DNA from: Pararge aegeria
Lineage: Eukaryota > Arthropoda > Insecta > Lepidoptera > Nymphalidae
Reading direction: 5' to 3'
Length of the DNA stretch: 64,000 nt
Assembly (NCBI RefSeq): GCF_905163445.1
Contig: NC_053189.1
Span: 10,186,001-10,250,000, forward strand
The translations under genes were made by a program, and so were the position numbers. How positions within the stretch are numbered: position 1 is the first letter of the stretch; each line of letters opens with the position of its first letter. Of this stretch, positions 22,086-32,881 are shown piece after piece. A model generated the notes under the pieces. That model was not told the origin of the DNA. It ran no database searches and was given only the letters and a program-made list of their open reading frames with translations.

Positions 22086-24534
22086 GATGGTTAAAAGAAA
22101 TTTAATATGAGAATAATAAAAAGATTTTTCGAAGTCACAGACAGACACTTACAATGTATTTATTTGTATGTTTAGATTTCATACTACATACACACTTCGC
22201 AACCAGAAAAATAAATTTAGTAATGACTTGAAATAAATTACACCGCAATATGTCACCAAAATAAAATAGATGTTCTATTTCATTCTGCATAATACCTACG
22301 GTACGAATCTGAGCTTAAAGTCGGCTCCAAGTGTTCACGAAGGTCATGTCTCATGGACTCCGGTAAACATTTAAGTACTAGGTATTCTAAATAAAATAAA
22401 TGTAGTCAGATATTAAAACCGTACGAATTGAGGAATTTTGTGTAATTGCCTTCCGTCTAGTGTACATGATTGGCTTTATAAATATTATATTTGATTTGTA
22501 GCCACAAAATGGAATACAATCATCTTGACTAGAGAAAATTACAACTGAACTTTCCACGTGTTGGTTATCTCAGTTCATCCCATTTTCCATTTGATGAATC
22601 ATCCGTGGAAAAACTCGTTAAAAGCGTAGGTATATGGATGTGTGTGTAACGCGCTTGGGGTTACACCCTATACATAAATCTAAGGCTTTATTAGAATTCA
22701 GGTTCCCTAGGGAAGATAGATAACTTTCTTCATTACATAGTCTTTCAGTGATATACATTATACAGAATTGACAAGTTTTTACATTGAACCAATTATATGA
22801 AAAGATAGATCGGGCATGTTTGAATTAAGCTAGCGCTAAGATACGAGTATTCCATCCATCATTTACAATATAAATTTTTAATTAACATACAGTTTCTTGG
22901 ATTACTGCAGTACCTAAGCACTTCCTCTCTCTTTACATTTAAGCTCAGTTCTCTTTAGTTGAATTGCTCTTATTGCGCTCATTATAAACTAGCTCAGCAG
23001 ACGACCATTTGAGATAAACTGTTTCGCTTCTATTTAAGTAAGCAAAAGTTATATACGTATAGAAACTTGTTTTGACCACTTTTCCAAGAATCCTACAAGG
23101 TTGGGGTGAGTTAGTGAGACCCCTTCGCAGTTCGCACTCCCAATGTCTGCGTCGAAATCGTTTTATAAATCATTTCACTGAATAGAAAATCTTCTGTTAT
23201 ACTAATATAAAGTTTATTTTCGTCTGTGCTATTGAATGAAACCTTTTTCATTCTATTTTTAGATTCCCCTGGTGAATTAACTTTAGTTTTTACGAACTTT
23301 GTTATAAGTCATGCTATATAGGAGGCTTACCTACTATTCTAATGCAGTTTTTATTGAAGACATAAATATAAAATACGCTAAGCTTTAATAATCTCTTCTT
23401 TTAAAGCCGGGAATAATTTATACTGAACACGCGTTAAATTAATCCACTTCAAACGTGAAGTATAATTGAGAACGTTGAAAGCCCTTAAAATGAGGCAGCT
23501 TGATATTACTAAGGAACGGTATAGCAAAGCAAGGCGTAAAGACGGGCTCTAGAGTTGGCGTGACTGTTTTATTAATTTAATTCTCGCACCCCAACTTGAT
23601 AATCATTAAAATGTTTTACGCTGACGTTGAAGTTAATAAAGTTTGGTTTTAGAGTAGGGAAAATGGCCTCGATGTATTTCTGCACAACAAGGAAAATATT
23701 TTTATTAATGTTTGGCGTTATTTTTTGCAACCTGCAGCACATTAAAACATACGTACAAGGTCGTAACAAGCATAAGTTCGCACGCCAAGATGAGCGTGAC
23801 GTTATGAGAATATAATCACAGCACAACCTGCAGAACAATAAAACTCACTTTCGTTGCAAAGATGAATTTACATGAATAAGTAAGGAATAAGAATTTCGTT
23901 TCGGAGTTAGCGACGCCTGGCGTGACGCCAAGTTTTCCTTGCAATTTTACTGCTCGTCGGCTCGATACACGGACATTTCGCAGCCACATTCTAGACGGGG
24001 TGGCAATAACCTATCAGTTGAACAGTGTACTGTACGCCTATACCACTTACTTTCGCCTTTACGGGTGAATCATTTGGACAATTTTATTGCAAAATCAAGT
24101 TGTGTAAAGATGTGCATGCAATATCAATGATGCGCTTATTTATTTATTACGAATAAACATAAAAAATTTATGTTTAAGAACGACTTCAAAATTTTAATTT
24201 GAATGAACATTACATGCAGCATCACATGCGTGGAATTCAAAGGAAATGCTAGATTCTGTCAATTTTGCTAATGTACCTACCTACGTTAGCAGAGTACACG
24301 ACCCAATTCGTTGCAATATGGCGTAATGTAGAGCAAGGTTTAATTCCTTTAGAAACTATTTATTATCTTACCTTCGAAGAATAAAAAATATGAAAACTTA
24401 ACGATTACCTATAATATAATAATTTTACCCCCTAATGTATTTTTGGAATACTGCTGCAGACAAATGCAAGTTTTACAAAGAGGTTAAAACTATTGCGATC
24501 GACTATTGGATTATAGATAACTCTTGATTATTTC
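22086..24534. other. No gene recognised
   Basis: AT-rich. The opposing frames at 23572-23838 are mutual shadows with no family resemblance. No repeats were named. Confidence 0.45.
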
Positions 24535-24755
24535 ACAGTCTTATAAACAGTGATGGAGTAAGGCATCTCCCAAAGGGAGGACTGGCGTATAACACCACGC
24601 TGGACAGACGGGTTGGTTATGGCATCAGATGGTAGTAGTAGCATAGAGAACGCTCCTGTTCGTTCTTCGCTATATTCCCTTAGTCGCCTCGTACAATACC
24701 CGCGGCAAGAGGAGGGGTGGTGACAACTGCCTTCTGATCTGACCACCCGGCACAT
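24535..24755 (-). mobile_element. Repeat G (LINE-tail-like dispersed repeat)
   Basis: TATATTCCCTTAGTCGCCTC, GTACAATACCCGCGGCAAGA and GGAGGGGTGGTGACAACTGC form a block I recognise as a common lepidopteran dispersed repeat. A second piece lies inverted at 53860-53960. The overlapping 79-codon frame is not a gene. Confidence 0.5.
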
Positions 24756-25112
24756 GTATATCAACAAACAAAAAACAAGAATACATTTATTTTCATAAAA
24801 AAATCGGGAGAATCTTCAAAGATACAGAACCCTCGGTGAGCAGGTCTGACTCACACTTTGTGTTATTTTGTTATGAGTGTGGCTAAAAATACCGCGAAAG
24901 AATTTTAATCACAGGCTCTCGAGCAGCGTAAAACAGACACTGTTGAGTATCTGACAGGCATATCATGAAGTGTGAAGTTCTTCGTAACAGCTTTTAGAGA
25001 CTATAAAAATACGCAAAAAAAAACCTAAACCTACCTCTATTTCTACATATATTTATAAGACTGCAAAATTTAAGGGCCTCCAAACGTCTAGAGTGCAGTA
25101 TGAGCATCGAAT
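24756..25112. other. No gene recognised
   Basis: AT-rich sequence between two repeats, with no signal seen. Confidence 0.45.
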
Positions 25113-25120
25113 CTTTATAC

Positions 25121-25763
25121 TAGTGCTGTACAATTTGGCCGTTTAAACCGGCCATAAAATTTAACCAGGTTAATTAGTTCAGCAGCCAACTAATTAACTT
25201 AAACTAACCAGTTAAATTAATTAACTAGTTAATCGGTTAAATCAGTTAACTAGTTAACCGGTTAACTGATTAAACGGTTAAAAAAAAAAAAACTCACTAA
25301 TATATTGAAAATTGTTACCCAGAATGGTTAATTTGCAAAACATTTTGTTATTAGTAAATAAATAATTTATTAGAGACGATTTTTAAACATCAAAAACAAA
25401 TGATTTGTTACTATTCAAAATGATTCGTTATTATTTAATAAATCTGGTGTTTATTTATGAAATATTAACAAATCATTTAATGATAAATATTAACAAATCC
25501 TACGTCGATATTTGTTAACAAATCATATAATTATAAAATGTTTTAATTATATTTACAAGAAATTTCGCGATTTTGATACAGAAATATCAATAAGTTTGCT
25601 GATTGCGAAGATAAGCAACTTCTTTTTTAACCGATTAACCATTTAACTGGTTAATCAGTTAACCGGTTAACTAACCGGATAGTTAGTTAATTAGTTGGCT
25701 GCTGAACTAATTAACCTGGTTAAATTTTATGGCCGGTTAAAACGGCCAAATTGTACAGCACTA
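25121..25763. mobile_element. hAT-type MITE, 643 bp, long inverted termini
   Basis: The termini TAGTGCTGTACAATTTGGCC and GGCCAAATTGTACAGCACTA are perfect complements. Pairing goes on for about 80 bases, then continues imperfectly to about 150 bases through arrays of GGTTAA and AACCGG words. The flanks are identical 8-mers, CTTTATAC at 25113-25120 and at 25764-25771, the length made by hAT transposases. The middle (25285-25625) is AT-rich, repeats AACAAATCAT-like words and encodes no transposase. Identical target duplications and near-identical ends suggest a fairly recent insertion. Confidence 0.93.
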
Positions 25764-25771
25764 CTTTATAC

Positions 25772-26815
25772 ACTTATATTCTTTTTTTGGTATCAATCTA
25801 GCTTGAATATAATGTGCTAGCTTTCAGTCACGATAAAATTTGCATACTAATTTATGATAATATACCCCGATATACTGAATACATCTGCGTTACCCTTTCG
25901 AGTGTACGTACGTGACGATTTATTGTTTGATTGCTTAAACAATCCCATTGCAGCAATCACGGTTGATTTGCTTTAATTTTTTGAAGATTACCTGTCCCCG
26001 AAACTCCAATACAGTTAAAGTAACACAACAACATAAAAAACATTTAGTGTCCACTAAATTATCAGATTTTATAATGCTGGTAGTAGGACTCTTATGTCAA
26101 TTTAATTGACTATGTAAACGCTGTGTATGTTTCCGATATTTTAACGTTGATTTCATCAAGACGCAAGAGTGTCTTAAGTCTTTTTGTACAATTAAGATTT
26201 ATGGTTTAAGCTCAAGCAAAAACTATTCTCCATATATTCTCAATGTTCAACTTATTTATTAAAGTTTCATGTATTTCCGTAACGGTGAGATTCTGCGTTA
26301 TCCGCATTTCATGTTTCTGTATAAATAGCAGGCGAGACTTTGTATTGTTTATACGACAGTTAGTTTTTATATGTTTAGATAAACACATTGAGTTTATGTG
26401 CGGCTATTTTTATGCAAAAATCATGTCTTGGCTTCGTATCTATAAACCTTTTGTTTATTTCTCTTCTTTAAATTAACATCATATTAAAACTTAGCATAGT
26501 GTACTGTTACACGGTAAATAATTTTATATTAAAATTGTTAACTGTACCCAAAACAATGTATAATATGATCTCATTTGGAATTTCATAAATAATAAATTAC
26601 AGTATCAACTTGCCGTGACTTACGGTGTGCTATTTCAACCCCGGTTCTCCATTTTAGATTTAAAATATCACTAAGCTCAGCCGTTTCATGTCCTAATTAA
26701 AATGTAATCCTATCTACGATATCCTTATGGGAAAGTGCTGCAATAACTGCTGTATTATTTTATGTATGCGATATTATTTTGTAGAATTCTATAATACTCG
26801 TATCCATCTCATATC
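25772..26815. other. No gene recognised
   Basis: AT-rich. The 77-codon frame at 26243-26476 is Phe/Ile/Cys-rich by composition and has no motif. Confidence 0.45.
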
Positions 26816-26819
26816 AACA

Positions 26820-27150
26820 CAATATTATAGATGCGAGCTTTGTATGTTTGTTTGGTGCCTGAATCAAACTTAAGTTATGTTTACCCCAACCACTGCAACG
26901 ATCTAAAGGAAAATGTGGCACGTACACTATAAAGCCTGCAACCTTGAAATTGACAAAGTATATTTTTTTACCTCGGAAAAGCGCCTGGGAAACGTTCACA
27001 GGGGATTTTAAAAAAGCCTTTGATACATTTGTTTGGCTCTAGCTTAACCTTAACGATCTTCGCGAAGTCTTTTTTCCTGGAAAAACAAGCGGTTGCAGTG
27101 GGATGTTTAATAAAACCAAAAAAAAGGACAAAGCCGTGGGCAACAGATAG
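26820..27150 (+). mobile_element. Helitron-like element, diverged
   Basis: The start AATATTATAGATGCGAGCTT and end CCGTGGGCAACAGATAG fit the family at 21071-21439. The internal CCTGGAAAAACAAGCGGTTG also matches the body of other copies. The middle differs, so it may be a composite. Confidence 0.5.
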
Positions 27151-27603
27151 TTTAATATTATAATATCTACTTCAAGTCTCAACTTCATTATAGATGACCA
27201 CAATGTTATCGATGCCTCGGACACCCTTATACTCGTTTTGATGTAACGAAGTGAACGTGTGTAGGCAGACAACCTATCTGAAATACGATGGTGCAAAGGA
27301 CCGATGCGGAGAATATGCTATATCCAGATATTAATCACAACTAGCATTAAAGAACTCATCAATATCAATAATAACCCTAAACTATTTACATTATACCTAG
27401 CTATGTTTATATGTGTTGAACATTATTTTCATAAAATATATTTTTCTCTTGTGATACATGTAATGTGTCTTTTACATACTTTAAAGTTTTATACCGCTTC
27501 AATTTTTTTCTCTAGCTAGTTATAATCCTGACCACTATACCAAAGGTTAGACTGGTAAAAATACTTTAAGATATGAAGTTTCGCCTGTGCACATGTTACT
27601 TTT

Positions 27604-27765
27604 TTGTTCAACACCGCCATCATCATCATCACTTCAACTGATAGACGTCCCCTGTTGGACATAGTGTTTGTGGTTCCACGTTGCTTGTATGCAGCGACTC
27701 GTTTCATTTCGTCTGTCCACCTCGTTGGCCGACCAACGCTGCGTTTACCTTTGCAGGGTAACGAT
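27604..27765 (+). mobile_element. Repeat H fragment
   Basis: CATCATCATCATCACTTCAA, TGATAGACGTCCCCTGTTGG and GTCCACCTCGTTGGCCGACC form a block known to me from many insect genomes, probably part of a LINE or its non-autonomous derivative. The frames on both strands over it are shadows. Confidence 0.5.
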
Positions 27766-27942
27766 TTTTTTTATCGTGCAATAAATAATTAAAAAAACAA
27801 ACAAACAAACATTACTATTAAAATATTTGCTTTGAATATTTGATGATAATTATTATTTTCACCTGCGAGTAGATTTTTATGGCTTATTAGTCAACAAGTC
27901 ATAGAATTTGGCTTGCATAATTTTTTTTAAATATACCTACTA

Positions 27943-28148
27943 CGCCACCCACAGCCCCAAAGTAAGCGTAGCTTGTGTTATCGGTACTAAGATGACTGAT
28001 GAATATTATGCATAAATACTTATAAAATACATATAAACACCCAGACATTGAAAAACATTCATGTTCATCACACCAACATTGTGAGAATCGATCTCACGGC
28101 CTCGGACTCAGAAAGCAGGGTTGCTGCCCACTGCGCCAATCAGCCGTC
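27943..28148 (-). mobile_element. SINE B copy, near full length
   Basis: The minus-strand head CGGCTGATTGGCGCAGTGGG and the decayed B box GTGAGATCGATTCTC are followed by the body with CAATGTCTGGGTGTTTA and an end at AAGCTACGCTTAC. Same family as 7526-7780. Confidence 0.8.
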
Positions 28149-28734
28149 TATGAAATATCATTTAATGTAGATTGCAAAAGTATTTGATTGAGATTATAGT
28201 GTGTTGCAATTAAATTGCACGTTCGGATTCCGCCCACGGCATCTGGTCGATAGCTACTACCTATTGCGCTGACACTGCCAAGATCGGGCTGCCAAGGTTT
28301 GCCGCGGGGGCGCCAGCATTGACTTTAACTGTATTTATATATCACTGGCTGTTCCTCGTGGTTTCACTCGCGTAAACAACGTAAGTAATTTAGCTTAATA
28401 TTGGCCACTCTGATCGTAGATATAAACTTCCCTCCCGTACTTAATGGATTACTAATAAATAAATAAATAAATAATAACATGCTGTAAGGCTCAAAGTCTA
28501 TACCTATTCAAGAAAGAAGTCAAACATAATATGATGCATCAAAGAAAAAATGTTAACTCGTTGTGCAGTTTACTAGGCTACACAAAATTGCAATTTCATT
28601 CAAGGGCAATTGTATATTATTTTATAACAAATTACCAAATAAAATCTTTGAGATGTCTCTCAATAAGTTCAGTTTATATAAAACGTAAGCTTACAGAAAA
28701 ATCCTATTATAATAATTAAGGATTATTTAAACGA
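28149..28734. other. No gene recognised; (AAAT)n at 28450-28473
   Basis: A short AAAT microsatellite is the only structure seen. The 62-codon frame at 28531 is unsupported. Confidence 0.45.
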
Positions 28735-29215
28735 TAAAAAAGCTTGGGTGTGAATTGCTCTAGCTTCATAGCTTAATATAAATTTACTGGAAGATGGTGA
28801 TAACAAAAAAAAAAAAATACCCGTGTTAGATCTACTGAAGACCAGTATTTTTGTAGTATTTACGAGTACGTAGTATTCTTATATGAAGTGCCCCTTAGTG
28901 AGCGTACGAGAAAAAGCTTCTCAGTGAGCTTTTTCTTCTGGCTTCTAAAATAGCTTTTTATGAATAATAAATAAGTATTTAAATCGGTTCAATAGTTTAA
29001 AATTGTATCTATTCAGCACAACAATAAAAATATTTTCTTATAGTGTCACCATCATAAACACATTAGCTATTGATAGAATTACCAATAGTCAAGCCAAATC
29101 AACAATAAAAATCTTGGGTGTAAATTATTGCTCTAACCAGGTTGCTTCTTTAATAATTTTAAATGACAATGTGAAGTGGTGATAACAAAAAAAAAATAAT
29201 AACCGGCTAAATTTG
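28735..29215. repeat. Diverged direct duplication, about 370-382 bp apart
   Basis: CTTGGGTGTGAATTGCTCTA (28743) recurs with small gaps as CTTGGGTGTAAATTATTGC (29113). TGGTGATAACAAAAAAAA (28795) recurs at 29177. The intervening parts have drifted. It may be two copies of an unnamed element or a local tandem duplication. Confidence 0.55.
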
Positions 29216-29887
29216 TTGTCGGCTTCTTTGACCAGTTAGTTTAGTTTTAAGTTGACGAATTTAGTTATCGCCATCAACTCACTTGTACTCGTATTTTACA
29301 TGTAATGTGCCTATTTGAATAAAGAAATATTCATCATCATCATTTCGATTACTTCTTATCAGAAGAGAATTACTTATTCGTGTAAAATCAAACTATTTAA
29401 TTTCTATCTCAGTTATATCTTGTACAGGTATGTAATATAACTCACTATTTCATCTTTATTTTAACAGTTTTGTTACATCATAATCTTAATGAGCATTGAA
29501 TTCAAACAGAGATTGCGACTGCTTCTTGTTATCTTGTTAACGGCAATTGCGTTTGTGTTTTCGTAAATAATAATATAATCCGTCATTGCTGTTTCGTTCT
29601 TCGTTGATTGCAATTATTGTTTCGTAAGTTGGTACTAAACAATGGCATTGTAAAACGTTGGTAGCATTTTGCCGGATTGTGTTGCAGTTATTGCCGCAAT
29701 GGTCAAAGTTTTGTTTAGCTTGGGAGTTAATCCTAACTTTTGAAACACGGATTGTTCACGTGTTTGTTTCAAACTTACCAAGAATGTTTACGGGTACGAA
29801 ACTTTGCAACCGCAATGTTATCTACACTCCACTTATTAATTAAAGTGTGTTTTAATAATATAAAAAAAAACAAGTGTGATAAAATAA
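29216..29887. other. No gene recognised
   Basis: AT-rich flank of the LINE. Overlapping 60-codon frames at 29658-29925 have no motif. Confidence 0.45.
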
Positions 29888-31009
29888 ATAAAAACTATTC
29901 TACCTTCTATTTCATCAACTTTTGACCCAATACAGTTAGGTTTCGGAGTTAAAGGGGGGTGTGAAGCAGCTGTACATGCTACTCGTACATTTCTCCTTAA
30001 CTCCCAGGAGGAAGTGCTGCTGAAAATTGACGTTAAAAATGCTTTCAACTCGGTGGATCGCGGAGTCCTCCTCTCAGAAGTTGTAAATAAATTACCACAG
30101 TTGTTCCCATATTTAGCACAGTGTTACCAGAATCCTTCGAGGCTAGTTTATAAAAACAACGTTTTGAGCTCCGCCGTCGGCTGCCAGCAGGGTGATCCCC
30201 TTGGTCCCGCTATTTTTAGTCTAGCTATACATCCTATAATTTCAACTATAAATTCAAAATTTAATATCTGGTATTTAGATGATGGGACCTTAGGTGGCAA
30301 AGTGAACACAGTTTTGGACGATCTTAAGAGTATCATATCAAAATTTGAACTGATTGGCTTACAGCTTAACTTTGATAAATGTGAAATATTTATTCCAAAT
30401 TCATTTTCGGATGAATCGAAACAGCACATTTTAGAACAATTTAATAACTTGGCTCCCGGCATCAAAGTTTTAAATGATAAATCACTTCGTCTCCTAGGGG
30501 CACCTATACTGGAAACGTCAGTCCCACAGTTTATTGACGATTTAATTTCCCAATTTAGCAACAATTCCGATCGTCTTTTCGAAATTAATCCACATATGGC
30601 TCTAACTATTATTCGCTTTTGTTTATTTGTTCCAAAATTTACGTATTTTCTTAGATGCTCACCTCTTTGGAAATTTAATTTTTTAATGGAAAAATTGGAT
30701 ACTTTTATAAAAAATACTCTTGTTAATATTTTAAATTGTCCCATAAGTAATCAGGCATGGACCCAGGCCTCACTTCCGATAGGGTATGGCGGTCTTGGAA
30801 TTCGCAAAATTTCAAGTGTTTCGCTGCCAGCTTTTCTTTCCTCTGTGTACAGTACACACACTCTTTTTCAAAAAATTATATCCAATTCTTTGGGTTCCAT
30901 AGAAGTGTCATACTTGGCAGAGGCAAGAAATAGTTGGTCTGCTCTTAGTCCCAGTATTTTGCTGGTTTCTTTTTCTTCACAGAGACATTATTTGCAAAAA
31001 AACTTTTGA
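29888..31009 (+). pseudogene. Reverse transcriptase segment of the REL-type LINE
   Basis: The open frame carries the palm motifs of reverse transcriptase. LKIDVKNAFNS supplies the first catalytic Asp (codon at about 30027), CQQGDPLGPAIF is the fingers/palm motif, and WYLDDG supplies the second and third Asp (near 30270-30281). The Y-L-D-D form is unusual for LINEs, which mostly have Y/F-A-D-D. The thumb region follows (LRLLGAP, GYGGLGIR). The frame ends at a TGA at 31007 after slipping out of register near 30950-31000; the downstream part continues in another frame. It therefore cannot make the full protein. There is no true start codon, because the 5' end is missing. Confidence 0.88.
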
Positions 31010-31025
31010 CACACTTTTAGACCAA

Positions 31026-31245
31026 ATGCCATCTAAAAGAGACCGTGCTCGTCTTCTCGCTCTCTCTGCTAAGGAGTCCGGCTACTGGCTACATGCTCTC
31101 CCTTCAGCTAACCTGGGCACTATGTTAGACCACACCACTCTATCGGTGGTGATTGGTCTTAGGCTTGGCGCCTCTATAATTCAGCCTCATCGATGCCACT
31201 GCGGTGACAGCGTTGACACCTACGGTCACCATGGACTCTCCTGTT
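31026..31245 (+). pseudogene. RT C-terminal linker and CCHC knuckle of the REL-type LINE
   Basis: This segment is in a different frame from the upstream RT part; the coherent frame opens a little earlier, near 31003. It reads RARLLALSAKESGYWLHALP, then LGTMLDHTTLSVVIGLRLG, then the knuckle CHCGDSVDTYGHHGLSC (C-x-C-x8-H-x4-C). REL-type LINEs place such a knuckle between RT and endonuclease. The frame is broken directly after the last Cys by the inner LINE. Confidence 0.85.
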
Positions 31246-31315
31246 GAAAAAAAAAAAAAAAAATTGAAAAATTATTTATTTGTTATCTAAATTTCATTAC
31301 AAAACAATAGGCTAA

Positions 31316-31356
31316 GACCTCCATTTAGGTTTGGAAAAAACCTGTATTTGGAGGTC
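31316..31356 (-). repeat. Stem-loop in inner LINE 3'-UTR
   Basis: GACCTCCA (31316-31323) pairs with TGGAGGTC (31349-31356). Inside it, AGGTTT and AACCT extend the stem with a bulge. It sits 50 to 110 bases from the sense 3' terminus, where LINE reverse transcriptases often recognise their RNA. That role is inference. Confidence 0.6.
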
Positions 31357-31498
31357 TCGCTCTTTCCCATATAAAGTTTACACATATACTAATAACATGA
31401 CTTAACCAATTTAATACATTTTATAATTTTATATTTTTTTTTTTTTGTTTAGAATTTTTCAAAATCTAAACAAAAAATCATGCAAGCATGCAAATTTG

Positions 31499-31551
31499 TG
31501 AGTGTGTGTGTGTAAGTGTTTGAGTGTGTGTGTGTGTGTGTTTATGTGTGT
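31499..31551. repeat. GT-rich microsatellite
   Basis: Interrupted (GT)n within the 3'-UTR of the inner LINE. It produces a spurious Val/Cys-rich frame on the + strand. Confidence 0.8.
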
Positions 31552-31555
31552 GCTT

Positions 31556-32881
31556 TTACTTTAGAATCAGGAAGAGAGATTCTGTCTCATCGTACGTTAA
31601 TGACTTTATCCAATTTGTTACTGTTTTTTTACAGTCATGTAGTTTCAGTGGATAAATATTCAAAACTCTATTTATTCTATTATACAGCAGACAAGATTGT
31701 TTCTTTAGTTGCCTAGAGGCAAAGGCTGTTTTTGTGTTAACTGTAGAGACAATGCGACTATTTGTTCTTTTATTTAAAGTTATTGGATCAAAGTGTAGTT
31801 TTTTATGAATTTTTAAGATTACTAAGAGTATATATAATTGTCTGACTGTTAGGACATTGCTAAGGGCATATAATGAGTTAGTGGGATACCGAAAACACTT
31901 AAAATGCATGACCTTTAACAAATATCGCTGAGCCCTTTCAACGTCAATAAATCTGGTCTTGGCAGCACCTCCCCATACAGGTATACAGTAGGTTGTTATG
32001 GATTGAGCCAGAGCTAAATAAATTTTTTTGAGTAAGTCTATTGGGGCAATAGCTCGCAACTTTTTAAAAATCCATGTTAGCTTTCTGACTCTATTTGCTA
32101 CTAATTCTATCTGAGGGTACCAAGATAATTTTTGATCGAGGATAACACCAAGGTATTTCGTGGAGGATACCCTTTCAATGGTAGGGCAGGAGCAATTTTG
32201 AAAAGAAAGATCACCACACTTGTGAATCTTGATACTGAAATAATTTTTTGGTTGAGAACTATTTTTGATTGAAAAACATATATAATTGGTTTTGTTTGTG
32301 TTAAGTGTAAGTAAATTCGCGCTAAGCCAATTAGCTATCATGGTCAGTCCATTTTCAGTCGTCTCTTGGACTTCCTTCCAAGTATGCCCAGAAAAAACTA
32401 TGGCGGTGTCATCAGCGTAACAGAAAACCTGACCATTCTTGAGCTTGATTTCGCACAGTTCATTTATGTAGACCAAAAACAAGGTTGGCCCCAGGACACT
32501 TCCTTGTGGGACTCCATAAGTGATATCAGCCATATCACTAACGTATTCACCTATTTTGACCCTTTGCTTTCGGTTACATAAATAATCCTTAAATAATTCC
32601 AAAGGTGTACCTCTAATTCCTACAAGGTCCAGTTTTTCTACAAGTTTGGGGACAGAGACGGTGTCAAATGCCTTTTTTAGGTCCAAAAAAACACAAAGAC
32701 ACTTTTTACCCTGGTCAATTTGGTCTACAATTAAAGAACTTAGATCAGATACTGCGTCTTCGGTCGATTTGTTGCGTCTAAAGCCATACTGGTTTTCTGA
32801 TATTAAATTAAATCTGTCTAGAAATTTAACCAGCCTTAAGTTCAGACATTTTTCCAAAATTTTCGAAATAGAAGGAAACAG
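31556..32881 (-). pseudogene. Reverse transcriptase of the inner LINE (about 441 codons, intact frame)
   Basis: Frame motifs in order: the end of RT motif 1 (SISKILEKCL), ENQYGFRRNKSTEDAV, then FLDLKKAFDT with a catalytic Asp near residue 69, YGVPQGSVLGPTLF near 124-137, CYADDTAIV with the catalytic pair near 159-160, then LNTNKTNYICF and LGVILDQKLSW. The rest is the thumb and C-terminal region with AQSITTYCIPVWGGAAKT. This is the standard layout of Jockey/CR1-type ORF2. The N-terminal AP endonuclease and early RT are missing. The frame has no internal stop, so the insertion is probably not old. The first codons of the longest frame (32882-32887) belong to the flanking element. Not functional as it stands. 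Confidence 0.92.

Larger units (their letters stand above)
31246..32881 (-). mobile_element. 5'-truncated Jockey/CR1-like LINE inserted in the REL-type LINE
   Basis: The insertion is antisense to its host element. The host coding sequence resumes after it in the expected register, and only GTT (31243-31245, 32882-32884) could be a target duplication. Its 3'-UTR (31246-31555) contains a GT microsatellite, a hairpin at 31437-31475 and another at 31316-31356. The sense 3' end is a T homopolymer (17 A's on + at 31247-31263), not poly(A). The 5' end is truncated inside the reverse transcriptase domain, next to the residues LFPSISKILEKC. Confidence 0.88.

Noticed and set aside
25121..25763. CRISPR-like or satellite array because of repeated GGTTAA words
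   Set aside because: The words are not regularly spaced with spacers. The long terminal inverted repeats and the 8-bp target duplication explain the structure as an hAT MITE.
30148..30744. 198-codon minus frame
   Set aside because: Antisense shadow of the reverse transcriptase of the outer LINE.
30990..31010. Programmed ribosomal frameshift site in the outer LINE
   Set aside because: The A-run could slip, but the element is truncated and interrupted, so simple decay is the better explanation until other copies are compared.
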